Shown here: positions 8,212-17,800 of the stretch, in pieces
How positions within the stretch are numbered: position 1 is the stretch's first letter
How the letters are laid out: every line of letters starts with the position of its first letter
Assembly: GCA_910584085.1 (NCBI GenBank)
Contig: CAJTZY010000003.1
Coordinates: 11,040 to 75,039 of the forward strand
DNA: 64,000 nucleotides
Direction: 5' to 3'
Source: an uncultured Bacilli bacterium
GTDB lineage: Bacteria > Bacillota_I > Bacilli_A > RF39 > UBA660
Position numbers and translations under genes: made by a program
Notes under the pieces: model-generated
What the model saw: the letters and a program-made list of their open reading frames with translations, nothing else
What the model was told of the DNA's origin: nothing
Databases searched by the model: none

Positions 8212-8907
8212 ATGAAAAATAAATTATGGAAATCTTTAGTATTTATTTTTTATTTATTATCATTTTTTATTTTATTATTTTGTATAAGGGTTAGATTAAC
8301 ACCTAATATATATATAAAAACAAATATTAGGATTATATTGTTATTACTCAGTTGTTTATTTATACATATATCTGGCTACATACTTATAAAAAAATTAAAT
8401 TATGATAAAAAAATACTTAGAATAAATTTAATAGTATATTTCCTAATATATACAGTAACTATTTGTACATTAACATTATTTGATGAAATTTTTGGAAGAC
8501 AAGGGCTTGTAATCGTGAAATGGAATAAAGAATTACTTGATTTATATATGAAGTATTCATTTAATATAGTACCATTTAGAACAATAAATTTATTTATATC
8601 AGGATATGCTAAGGGAATTGTAAATTTCAGAAGTTTTAATATTAATATCCTTGGTAATCTAACCGCATTTATGCCATATGCCATATTTTTACCACTAATA
8701 TTTAAAAAAATGAATAAATTTAAAAATTTTATTATTACTATAACACTTACAGTAATAGTAATAGAAATATTGCAATTCGTAACAATGTCAGGATCATGTG
8801 ATATAGATGATTTAATATTAAATGTATTTGGCGCTAGTGTAGTTTATTTTGTAGCAAAAATAAAGTGTATAAATAAATTTATACATAAAGTATTTTTATA
8901 TGAATAG
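8212..8907 (+). CDS. VanZ-like integral membrane protein
   Basis: A 231-residue protein with about six hydrophobic segments. Text typical of the VanZ family includes FNIVPFRTI, ILGNLTAFMPYAIFLPL and the acidic SGSCDIDDLILNVFGA near the C-terminus. VanZ proteins have an ill-defined role, linked to teicoplanin resistance and lipid II-related functions. The ATG after GGTGAT is preferred. An in-frame ATG 45 bases upstream would place the promoter-like TATAAT box inside the gene. The next gene begins 7 bases later, so the VanZ-PAP2 pair is probably an operon of envelope lipid proteins. Confidence 0.82.
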   Translation: MKNKLWKSLVFIFYLLSFFILLFCIRVRLTPNIYIKTNIRIILLLLSCLFIHISGYILIKKLNYDKKILRINLIVYFLIYTVTICTLTLFDEIFGRQGLVIVKWNKELLDLYMKYSFNIVPFRTINLFISGYAKGIVNFRSFNINILGNLTAFMPYAIFLPLIFKKMNKFKNFIITITLTVIVIEILQFVTMSGSCDIDDLILNVFGASVVYFVAKIKCINKFIHKVFLYE

Positions 8908-8914
8908 GTGATAT

Positions 8915-9517
8915 ATGAAAAAATATTTAAAATGGATAATATGTGTATTATCTATAATCATTTTTATAGTACTATCAGTACTTGTATTAAATGGCAAAGA
9001 TATTGCTATAGATTCAAACTTTTATAATTTTATATCAAAATATATATCAGATAATTTGACTAATTATGTTAAATATTTGACCTATATTGGAAGTGGTGCA
9101 GTTGTTATAGGAATTACATTATTTGTATTTATATATTTTAAGAATAAAAAGTATGCACTATATATGTCTATAAACCTAATAGCAATAACAATAATTCAGT
9201 TAATTTTAAAAAATATATTTTCTAGAACTAGACCAATAGATATAAATTTAATTGAGGAAACAGGATACAGCTTTCCATCAGGGCATTCACTCACAGCCAT
9301 GGCATTTTATGGATTTATAATTTATTTAATCTACAATTCTAATATAAGTAAAATAAGCAAAGTAATATTTATATTATTATTTTCAGTATTAATACTTGTA
9401 ACAGGTTTAAGTAGAATTTATTTAGGTGTACATTTCTTTACAGATGTATTAGGTGGATTTACATTTTCTGTTTTCTATCTAATAATATATACAAGTATAA
9501 TAAAAAATAAATTATAG
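8915..9517 (+). CDS. PAP2-family membrane phosphatase
   Basis: A 200-residue membrane protein with the three phosphatase motifs: KNIFSRTRP (about 104-112), YSFPSGHS (about 123-130) and SRIYLGVHFFTDVLGG (about 166-181). The catalytic histidines are present. Such enzymes dephosphorylate undecaprenyl pyrophosphate or phosphatidylglycerol phosphate at the membrane outer face. Substrate cannot be told from sequence. It follows the VanZ-like gene directly and ends at a terminator. Confidence 0.9.
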   Translation: MKKYLKWIICVLSIIIFIVLSVLVLNGKDIAIDSNFYNFISKYISDNLTNYVKYLTYIGSGAVVIGITLFVFIYFKNKKYALYMSINLIAITIIQLILKNIFSRTRPIDINLIEETGYSFPSGHSLTAMAFYGFIIYLIYNSNISKISKVIFILLFSVLILVTGLSRIYLGVHFFTDVLGGFTFSVFYLIIYTSIIKNKL

Positions 9518-9564
9518 TTTATATTAATTATGATACATAATAAGTATTATAACATAATGCCGTT

Positions 9565-9588
9565 AAAAAGTTAGAGATAACTTTTTTT
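9565..9588 (+). terminator. Terminator after PAP2 gene
   Basis: AAAAAGTTA (GAGA loop) TAACTTTTT followed by TT: a 9-bp stem with a T run. Confidence 0.85.
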
Positions 9589-9683
9589 GTTTATATATAA
9601 TTTTCAAAAAAATATATTGTGAGTATAATATATTGAATATAGTTATTAAATAAAAACTATATTTGAAAATGGAGGTGAATCAT

Positions 9684-10571
9684 TTGCAAAAGGCAGTACT
9701 TATGATGAATTATCTAAATGTAACACAAAAAGGCGGAGGAGAATTTTCACATAGAGGAGACAAGGCATTAGATCTCGCCGGAAAAGATGGTGGGATAGAC
9801 TCCTTAAAAGCACCCTTTACAGGTATAATAAAAAAAATATACCCAAATGGTAATGCAGTGTGGCTTGAAAGTTTAGAAAAAGTAAAATATGCTGATGGAA
9901 CAGTAGATTATATGACAGTCTTGACTATGCATGATAATGATATATCAAACCTTAAGGTTGGAGATATAATAAAACAAGGTGAAGTATATTATAATGAGGG
10001 AACTAATGGATATGCTACAGGAAATCATATACATTTAACAGTAGGAAAGGGTAAATTTACTGGAAGCGGATGGTATCAAAATGAATATGGGTATTGGTGT
10101 ATAAATAATCAAATAGATGTATATAAATCTTTATTTTTATTGGATACTACAGTTATAATAAATAGTGGAGGATATGATTGGATTAAAACTAGTACGTTAA
10201 GTGATGACACACAAATTCCAATTCCAGTACCCAACACTTATGTAATAGTAAAGGGAGATAACTTAACCAATATTGCAAAAAGATATAATACAACAGTAGA
10301 GGAACTAGTAAGATTAAACAATATAAAGAATAAAAACTTAATATATGTAGGTCAGGTATTAAAATTACCTAATAATTTAGACTACTTTAAAAGATACACT
10401 GGTAGTAGTGTATCAATAGTTGATGCATTAAAATCATTAAATGAACAATCATCATATGAATATAGAACTAAAATCGCACTTGCTAATGGAATAAAAAATT
10501 ATGCTGGAACAACAACTCAAAATAATCATTTATTAAAATTACTTAAAGAGGGAAAACTAGTAAAACCATAA
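9684..10571 (+). CDS. Phage-type lysin: M23 peptidase, LysM and C-terminal wall-binding-like region
   Basis: About 295 residues. The N-terminal M23 metallopeptidase domain carries FSHRGDKALDLAG and GNHIHLTVG, which supply the zinc-binding H-x3-D and HxH residues. A LysM domain follows at about 190-235 (TYVIVKGDNLTNIAKRYN to IYVGQVLKLP). The last about 60 residues (SSVSIVDALKSLNEQS ... LLKEGKLVKP) match a repeat seen at the end of clostridial phage lysins. There is no signal peptide and no holin nearby, so it is probably a domesticated or solitary phage gene. The TTG six bases after GGAGGTG is the likely start; an earlier in-frame TTG and ATG precede or overlap that site. It converges on the tetR gene. 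Confidence 0.88.
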   Translation: MQKAVLMMNYLNVTQKGGGEFSHRGDKALDLAGKDGGIDSLKAPFTGIIKKIYPNGNAVWLESLEKVKYADGTVDYMTVLTMHDNDISNLKVGDIIKQGEVYYNEGTNGYATGNHIHLTVGKGKFTGSGWYQNEYGYWCINNQIDVYKSLFLLDTTVIINSGGYDWIKTSTLSDDTQIPIPVPNTYVIVKGDNLTNIAKRYNTTVEELVRLNNIKNKNLIYVGQVLKLPNNLDYFKRYTGSSVSIVDALKSLNEQSSYEYRTKIALANGIKNYAGTTTQNNHLLKLLKEGKLVKP

Positions 10572-11132
10572 TTAATAAATATTATCAGGAAGTAATTGAT
10601 TTAAATAGTCAATTACTTTTTCTTTTGAAATATTTTTAGGATTTCTTAAATAATCAATTCCAACATTAATAACCGCACTTACATAAAATCTTGATACAAA
10701 ATCAATTGGAATATTTCCAGTATTACTTTGCTTTAAGTTAGATTTAATATCATTAAGTAATGTATCATAAATCATATCCATAAGAATACTATTTTTATTA
10801 TTTTTAATAATCGCTGAGTATGTGTCAATATTTTCATCTATATGGTTTAAAAATAGTTCTATCATTTTCATATAATACTCTTTTTGATTTTCAGAACATT
10901 CATTTTTATTTAAAACATTTGTAAGTCCTTCTTTTAAATCAGATATAAGACAATATAAAAGTTCATACTTATCATTAAAATGTGCATAAAATGTTGATCT
11001 ATTTATTAAAGCATTCTCACATATATCAGATACCTTTATTTCTTCAAATGGTTTATCACGCATAATATTTAAAATACTATTATATAAATTTTTTTTAGTC
11101 TTTATTATTCTTAAATCGATTTTTTCACTCAT
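10572..11132 (-). CDS. TetR/AcrR-family transcriptional regulator
   Basis: A 186-residue protein with an N-terminal helix-turn-helix (KPFEEIKVSDICENALINRSTFYAHFNDKYELL, about residues 26-60) and a helical ligand-binding region of the usual length. The HTH with RSTFYAHF resembles the TetR_C_33/Dha-type subgroup. It sits tail to tail with the lysin gene, the two stops being adjacent. Its target is unknown; the upstream divergent region also drives the ORF6N gene. Confidence 0.88.
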   Translation of the reverse strand: MSEKIDLRIIKTKKNLYNSILNIMRDKPFEEIKVSDICENALINRSTFYAHFNDKYELLYCLISDLKEGLTNVLNKNECSENQKEYYMKMIELFLNHIDENIDTYSAIIKNNKNSILMDMIYDTLLNDIKSNLKQSNTGNIPIDFVSRFYVSAVINVGIDYLRNPKNISKEKVIDYLNQLLPDNIY

Positions 11133-11233
11133 AATAAATATTCATTCCTTTCTTTTTATTTAAATATATTTCTAAAAAATTATATCTTAAATAAAAAAAT
11201 AAATCAAATATTAAATTTTTAGTGTATAAAAAA

Positions 11234-11258
11234 AGGAAATACAAAAGTTTTGCCGAAT
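11234..11258 (+). promoter_or_regulatory. Sigma-H-like promoter before the ORF6N gene
   Basis: AGGAAAT, 13 bases, CGAAT, then AATATATATAGG. It is nearly the same, over about 45 bases, as the element upstream of the spoIIAA-type gene. The ribosome binding site AGGAGG follows within about 15 bases, so the leader would be very short. Confidence 0.55.
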
Positions 11259-11284
11259 AATATATATAGGAGGTTATTACTAAT

Positions 11285-11704
11285 ATGGTAGAAAAATTAG
11301 AAATAGAAAATTTAATATATGAAATAAGAGGAAAGCAAGTAATGTTAGATAGTGATTTGGCAAGACTTTATCAGGTAGAGACCAAAAGAATAAATGGGGC
11401 AGTAAAAAATAATCCTATGAAATTTCCAGAAAGATATAGTTGGATATTATCAGAAAATGAATATAATTATTTGAGGTCGAAAATTTCGACCTCAAATAAT
11501 AAGAGTAACTATGGAGGTAGAAGATACATACCAAGAGTCTTCACAGAAGAGGGTGTAGCAATGCTTGCAACTGCACTAAAATCCGATATTGCAATAAGGA
11601 CTAGCATAAAAATAATGGATACGTTTGTAAACATGAGAAAATTTATAATAGAAAATAAAGATATGTTTAAAAGACTTACAACAGTTGAATATAAATTATT
11701 ATAA
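11285..11704 (+). CDS. ORF6N-domain DNA-binding protein, C-terminally short
   Basis: A 139-residue protein made almost only of the ORF6N domain found in phage antirepressors and chromosomal relatives: IRGKQVMLDSDLARLYQVETKRINGAVKNN and GGRRYIPRVFTEEGVAMLATALKS. Relatives usually continue for about 100 more residues after the point where this one stops (KRLTTVEYKLL then stop), so a C-terminal truncation is likely. A 17-bp-arm perfect inverted repeat lies in its middle, encoding LRSKISTSNN. It may bind DNA, possibly its own repeat. It has a sigma-H-like promoter and may be a phage remnant. Confidence 0.8.
   Translation: MVEKLEIENLIYEIRGKQVMLDSDLARLYQVETKRINGAVKNNPMKFPERYSWILSENEYNYLRSKISTSNNKSNYGGRRYIPRVFTEEGVAMLATALKSDIAIRTSIKIMDTFVNMRKFIIENKDMFKRLTTVEYKLL
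11466..11500. repeat. Perfect 17-bp inverted repeat inside the ORF6N gene
   Basis: ATTATTTGAGGTCGAAA, one A, then its exact reverse complement. The 35-base palindrome is far longer than expected by chance and lies in the linker before the conserved GGRRY motif. Confidence 0.95.
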
Positions 11705-11819
11705 ATATTTTTAAGGAAACCCCAAAGTTATTAATACATTGTTTTGTTTAGGCAAGTTTATTGTAAAAAAATATAACTTTTATGATATAATAACAACTAA
11801 TTGATTTAGGAGATAGATT

Positions 11820-12725
11820 ATGTATAAAAGTGATATTAATTTAAATTTATATAAAATATTTTACGAAGTTGCTTCAAATGAGAGTATATCTAGTGCATCT
11901 AAAAAATTGGTTATTACACAATCAGCTGTAAGTAAAGCTATAAAGAAATTAGAGGAAGATTTAAATACTAAATTATTCTATAGAAATTCAAAAGGAGTTA
12001 AATTAACAGATAAAGGTGAAGAACTACTTTTTTATGTAGAAGAAGCATTTAACAATTTAATTACTGCCGAAAGGGCAATAGTAGAAAGTAAAACTTTAAA
12101 TAAAGGTAAAATATCTATAGGAGTTCCCTCACAGATTGGGTCATTTTACATATTTGAAGATATTACCAATTTTCATAAAAAGTATCCAAATATAGAAATA
12201 ACAATAATAAGTAAAACTACTACTCAATTATTAAAATTATTGGAACGACATGAAATTGATTTTATTATTGATACATCTCCAATTGATTCTAAAATGGATG
12301 ATATAGTAATAAAATCTTTAATTGAAGTAGAAAATTGTTTTGTGGTTAATTCAGATACATCTATTTCTGTTGATAGAATTAAATCAATTAAAGATTTATC
12401 CAATTATCCTTTAGTTTTACCCATTAAAGGAGCAGATAACAGAAAGCAATTAGATAAAATTTTTGAAAAGAACAATGTTGAATTAAATAATGTAATAAAT
12501 ATCCATACAAGTGAAATGATAATTGGTTCAATAAAAAAAGATTTAGGTATAGGTTATATTATATATGATGTAGTAAAGGATAATGTAAACAGTGGCGAAT
12601 TTAAAATTATTAATATAAAAGAAAATTTACCAAAAGTGACCATTAATTTAGTATATATAAAAAAATATTTAACAATTGCGCCCAAGTTTTTTATAGAAAA
12701 TTACCTAAATATCAATATTAATTAG
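11820..12725 (+). CDS. LysR-family transcriptional regulator
   Basis: A 301-residue LysR protein. The N-terminal winged helix-turn-helix holds YKIFYEVASNESISSASKKLVITQSAVSKAIKKLEEDLNTKLFYRNSKGVKLT. The substrate-binding domain starts at about residue 92 (GKISIGVPSQIG). The ATG follows TAGGAGATAG. It is oriented like the radical-SAM-like gene that starts 85 bases downstream and could regulate it, though LysR targets are more often divergent. Ligand unknown. Confidence 0.92.
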   Translation: MYKSDINLNLYKIFYEVASNESISSASKKLVITQSAVSKAIKKLEEDLNTKLFYRNSKGVKLTDKGEELLFYVEEAFNNLITAERAIVESKTLNKGKISIGVPSQIGSFYIFEDITNFHKKYPNIEITIISKTTTQLLKLLERHEIDFIIDTSPIDSKMDDIVIKSLIEVENCFVVNSDTSISVDRIKSIKDLSNYPLVLPIKGADNRKQLDKIFEKNNVELNNVINIHTSEMIIGSIKKDLGIGYIIYDVVKDNVNSGEFKIINIKENLPKVTINLVYIKKYLTIAPKFFIENYLNININ

Positions 12726-12810
12726 ATATGAATTTATTTCATATTACTTATGAAAAATCGAGAGGGTTTATTTAGTAAATTCAATGTTATAATTACTACA
12801 GGAGGTAAAT

Positions 12811-13941
12811 ATGGAAAACATAAAAACTACCGATTTAGCGGTACTAGCAAAATCATTTTATTTGTTAGGCGATTCCCTTGATTACTGTTATGATTGTAAA
12901 TATTGTAGATTAAATGGTGAAAAGTGTGAGGAAAAACATTACAATATTTTACCTAGTGAAATTAATCCAAATTTTACTAATATACCTGTCGCCGTAAATT
13001 TATTTTATGGTGATCCACTATTACAAATTGATAATACTGTTAATTACCTAAGGAGGTTAGAAAAAGTTAAACATAAAGGTCCAGTTATAATTATAACAAA
13101 GGGAGATTATTCAAAATTTCCGGATGTAAAATTTAATTTAGATTTACATATAGCATTTTCTACCTTTGGTGTTGATTCATATTTGGATGGAAATACTATG
13201 GAACGCTTTGAAAATAATTTAAAAGAAATAAAAAAACGAAAAAATAATTATAAATATTCAATAGAATATCGACCAATAATATATAATGTTAATGATAGTA
13301 TTGAAGCATTCGATAGAGTATTTAGCCTAGCAAAACAATATAATCTAGTCATAGGTTATTCTGGATTGCAGGGAAAGTCAGAAAGTGTAAAAATATGGAA
13401 AGAGCAAAAAATAGAATTACAACCATATCCGGGTTTCAAATTTGGACATAAAAAAATAATAGATGAAAAAATAATACAGTTATTTGAAAAATTAGCCCAA
13501 AGCTATAATGTGTCAGTATTCAGAAAAACATCCTGCTTATTTTCCTATGTACATGATTTACCACGTGATTATAATGCTCATTACTATAGACCAACCGAGT
13601 TAGCTTGTAATAAATGTGTTATGCAGGAAAAGTGCAAAGCTTTCAAATCAAGTTTACCAATTGAAAATGATTTACACAATATTATACCATTTGATTATGA
13701 AATAATAAATAAGCAAGAACATATATGTATATTAAAAAAGAAAGGTATTTGTGAATTTCCAACTGAGGATTGTAGTCACATAAACGGGAATATTATTCAT
13801 ATTTCACAAATGCTTACAACCTCTGATGTAAGAATTATAAAATGGTTAACAGGATATACGGTTGATGCTAATTTTTACGAATCCCCTAAAATTAGTGAAG
13901 CTTGGGTAAAAGACAAATCATTGATACTAAGGAGAAAATAA
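12811..13941 (+). CDS. Radical-SAM-like protein with atypical N-terminal cysteine cluster
   Basis: A 376-residue protein. The N-terminal motif is C26-YD-C29-KY-C32 with C39 nearby, that is CX2CX2C rather than the canonical CX3CX2C. The middle has barrel-like text as in spore-photoproduct-lyase-type radical SAM proteins (VNLFYGDPLLQ, PVIIITKGDYSKF, LHIAFSTFGVD, IEYRPIIYNVNDSIEAF). A further cluster CNKCVMQEKC (CX2CX4C) suggests an auxiliary Fe-S site, and CX6C follows near the end. Function unknown. Its stop overlaps the ATG of a HAD-type nucleotidase (TAATG), so the two are co-translated and may act on the same nucleotide-like substrate. Confidence 0.6.
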   Translation: MENIKTTDLAVLAKSFYLLGDSLDYCYDCKYCRLNGEKCEEKHYNILPSEINPNFTNIPVAVNLFYGDPLLQIDNTVNYLRRLEKVKHKGPVIIITKGDYSKFPDVKFNLDLHIAFSTFGVDSYLDGNTMERFENNLKEIKKRKNNYKYSIEYRPIIYNVNDSIEAFDRVFSLAKQYNLVIGYSGLQGKSESVKIWKEQKIELQPYPGFKFGHKKIIDEKIIQLFEKLAQSYNVSVFRKTSCLFSYVHDLPRDYNAHYYRPTELACNKCVMQEKCKAFKSSLPIENDLHNIIPFDYEIINKQEHICILKKKGICEFPTEDCSHINGNIIHISQMLTTSDVRIIKWLTGYTVDANFYESPKISEAWVKDKSLILRRK

Positions 13942-14567
13942 TGAAGATAGGATTAGATATAGATGGAATTATATTAGATTTTGAAAGAACCATGAGAACA
14001 TATGCTGAACTATATGATTTGTTAATATTAAGAAAAAATGGAGTAAATAATCCAGATCAATTTGATTATTTAAAACGATATGATTGGACTGATGAAGAAA
14101 GAAAAAATTTTGTTAATAACTATTTAATATATGCAACAATTAATTCAACTCCACTAATTCCATTAGTTAAAGAAATGTTAGAGTTGTTTAAAGTAGAGGG
14201 ATATCAATTTGAATTTATAACTGCTAGGGGATTAATAAAAAAAGAAACTAAAGATGCAGTAATTCAAGTATTTAAAAAGAATAATTTACCAACTGATAAC
14301 ATACATTGGGGTGTTAAGGATAAAGTTTCAAAATGTAAAGAATTGGGAATTGATTTAATGGTAGAAGATAATCCTAATACATGTAAATTATTAAAAAATC
14401 AAAAAATAAGAACTATATATTTTAGATATAAAGATAACGAAAAGATTGAAGAGAATGAATTTTTAATTGAAGTATCAAATGTTGGTGAAATATGTAGATA
14501 TATATTTAATCTTAATGGATTAAAAAATTCAAAAGAAACATACAAAAAAATATTAAAAAGTGAGTAA
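13941..14567 (+). CDS. HAD-superfamily 5'(3')-deoxyribonucleotidase-like phosphatase
   Basis: A 208-residue HAD protein. Motif I is GLDIDGIILDFE (nucleophile D5, acid D7), motif II is FITARG, and motif IV is MVEDNPNTC. The layout, with an early helical cap (RTMRTYAELYDLL...), resembles the NT5C/YorS nucleotidase group. The ATG overlaps the upstream stop and follows AAGGAGAA. An in-frame GTG 39 bases earlier lies inside the upstream gene and is unlikely. Physiological substrate unknown. Confidence 0.82.
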   Translation: MKIGLDIDGIILDFERTMRTYAELYDLLILRKNGVNNPDQFDYLKRYDWTDEERKNFVNNYLIYATINSTPLIPLVKEMLELFKVEGYQFEFITARGLIKKETKDAVIQVFKKNNLPTDNIHWGVKDKVSKCKELGIDLMVEDNPNTCKLLKNQKIRTIYFRYKDNEKIEENEFLIEVSNVGEICRYIFNLNGLKNSKETYKKILKSE

Positions 14568-14676
14568 TCAATATATGATTAATAATAGATATATGAAACT
14601 GATAGACTATGTAAGAAATCGCATAGTTTAAAAAAGTATTTACTAATAAAATGAATGGTATATAAGTACGTTTATA

Positions 14677-14784
14677 TGATATATATCAATAAAAAAACAA
14701 CACTAGTTGATTATTTATTGATACAATTATAGATAAGTGTTGGATAACATACATTGTTGCATATTTGTTGATGCAACTTTTTTT
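14677..14784 (+). promoter_or_regulatory. Leader of the MMPL gene: palindrome, hairpin and terminator before the start
   Basis: The 250-base gap before the MMPL gene holds a perfect 12-base palindrome TGATATATATCA (14677-14688), a CAACAC/GTGTTG helix (14698-14703 with 14737-14742), and GTTGCAT/ATGCAAC followed by seven T (14756-14784). The terminator ends about 35 bases before the start codon. This could be an attenuator, or simply the end of a short upstream transcript. I recognise no riboswitch class. Confidence 0.45.
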
Positions 14785-14819
14785 ATAAAAGAATAAAATG
14801 TAAGGATGAGGAGGGAAAT

Positions 14820-17800
14820 ATGAAAAAAATTAGAGAATTTATAACTAATCATAGTTTACTAATAGTTATTATTTCAATATTACTTATGGCCCCAGCACTC
14901 ATAGGCTATGTAAATACTAGAATAAACTATGATATATTAGTTTATTTACCAGAAGATATAGAGACAATTAAAGGAGAAAATATATTAACAGATGAATTTG
15001 GACTAGGTGCATACGCATTTGTCATGGTTGATAATATGTCTAATTATGATATTTTAAAATTAGAGGATGAAATAAAAAATATAGATGATGTTAATATTGC
15101 GGTCAGTTTGGCAGATATATTAGATACATCTATCCCATATGAGATATTGCCTGATGAAATTAAAGACAAACTATATAAAGATAATGAGACTATCATAATG
15201 GTAACATTTAACGGAGGTACAAGTGAAGACTCTACAATAGAAGCAATAGATAAATTAAGAGAAGTAGTAGGTGATTCTACTAAAATAAGTAGTATGACTG
15301 CAATGGTACTAGATACTATGAATTTATCTGATCAAGAAATAGTTGCATACGTTCTAATAGCAGTAATATTTTGTTTAATAGTATTATTAATTGCAACGGA
15401 TTCATACTTAATACCACTTTTCCTACTTTCAAATATAGGTATTGCAATATTATATAACCTAGGTAGTAATATTTTTCTAGGGCAAATTTCCTATATTACA
15501 AAAGCAATAACTGCAATTTTACAACTTGGTGTTACAACAGACTTTTCAATATTTTTATATCACAAATATGAACTATACAAAAGTGAAGATAGTGATAAAA
15601 AAATAGCTATGGGTAAAGCTATAAAAGATACATTTAAATCAGTAATAGGTTCATCACTTACAACAGTTGCGGGATTTCTCGCACTTTGCTCGATGGATTT
15701 AACACTAGGACGTGATATTGGCATAGTAATGGCCAAGGGAGTAGTATGTGGTCTTATATGTGTACTTACACTTTTCCCATCATTGTTACTTGTATTTGAT
15801 AAATTAATAGAAAAAACAAAACATAAGAGTATATTTCCAAAATTTAAAGGTATTCAAAAATTTTCTATTAAACACCATATATTAATATTAATTATATTTG
15901 TAGTACTTATGATACCAGCTTATATTGGTAATAGTAATTACAAAGTCTATTACAAACTTGATGAGTCATTACCAGATGATTTAGCATTTAATATAGCAAA
16001 CACAGAGCTTGCAGAAAAATTTAATATAGTTTCACCTGAAATTATATTAATAGATAAAGATATAAAAAGCAATGATATAATTGAACTTACGGATGAACTA
16101 AAAAATATAGAGGGAATTGACTTAGTTCTTACCCCAGCTAGTATATTAGATTTTGGACTTCCAGAATTCATGATTCCAGATAGTTTAATGAATATTATGA
16201 ATAATAATAAATATCAACTTATAATATTAAATTCTACATATGAAATTGCAAGTGATGAATTAAATAAACAAGTAGGTATTATAAAAGATATTGTAAATAA
16301 ATATGATAAAAATGGTTTGGTAGCAGGAGAAGGTCCTCTTATGAAAGACTTAGTAGAAATAGCAGATCATGATTTTAAAATGGTAAATTATACATCAATA
16401 ATAGTCATATTTGTAATAATGTTATTTGTATTAAAATCTATAGGACTCCCAGTAATATTAATATTTTCAATAGAATTTGCGATATTTATAAATATGGCGG
16501 TCGCATACTATACAGGTGTAGAACTTCCATTTATCGCATCAATAGTAGTTGGAACAATACAACTTGGTGCGACTATAGATTATGCAATACTTATGTCTAC
16601 AAAATATTTGGAAGAAAGGAAATATGAAAAAGATAAATATAAAGCTATAGAAAATACCCTTAGTGTAACTGTACCATCCATAATAGTTTCATCACTTTGC
16701 TTCTTTGCTGCTACAATTGGAGTTGCAGTTTATACTAAGATAGATATGATAGGAGCTATTTGTGAATTACTTTCACGTGGTTCGATAATAAGTATGTTAG
16801 TAGTTGTACTTATTCTTCCAAGTTTACTTCTTGTATTTGATAAGATAATTATGAAAACTACTATGATAGGAGGAAAAAATAAAATGAAAAAAAGTTTAAA
16901 ATTATTAATTATTGCAATTTTAATTATTCCAAGTAGCTCTTTTGCATTAACTAAAAAAGAAACAGTTTATTCAAATCTGGATTATTACGGTAAAGTAAAT
17001 AATACTATGGTAACAAATCATATATATAATAGTGAAACAACAACTTTAGAAGATGAAACAGAACTTACTAATATATTAAATATAAATGGTAAAGAAAAAT
17101 TTGAATTAAATGAAAATAAACTTTCTTGGAATGCTATTGGTAATGATATATTTTATAGGGGGAGTGCAACTAAAGTACTTCCAATAGAAACTACGGTTAC
17201 ATATTATTTAAACAATAAAAAAATGGATATCAAAGATATGATAGGTAAGAGTGGTAAAGTTAAAATAGTGTTAAATTTTAAAAATAATATATCTAACTTA
17301 ACTAAAATAAATAATAAACTTGAAACATTATATACACCATTTGTAGTAACTGTAGGAACTATTCTTGATATAAATAGTACAAATATAAATGTTACCAATG
17401 GCAAAGTTATAAATACTGGAACAAGAAATATGGTAGTAGGATTGTCATCTCCAGGTATCTATGAAAGTATGCATATAGAAAGTTTGAAAGGACTAGATGA
17501 GATAACTATTTCCTATGACACAACTAAATTTAATTTAAATAATATTTATATAGTATCTACGCCTAAATTACTTGAAGAAAGTGATTTAGAAATATTTGAT
17601 AAAATGGATTCTCTAACTCAAAGTGTAAATTCGTTAAAAAGTAATATGGGTTTAATAGAAAGTAGCGTTAAAGAATTAGAGAGTGGAATATCTACTATAG
17701 GTAGTGGTTCAGATAATATTACGACTAATTTAAAAACTGTTTTAGATTCTTTAAAATTAATAGAAAATGGTTCAATTAGTTTAAACGATGGGTTAAATGA

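Noticed and set aside
9684..10571. Prophage suggested by the lysin gene
   Set aside because: No holin, portal, terminase, capsid or integrase gene is seen around it; a solitary lysin is more likely.
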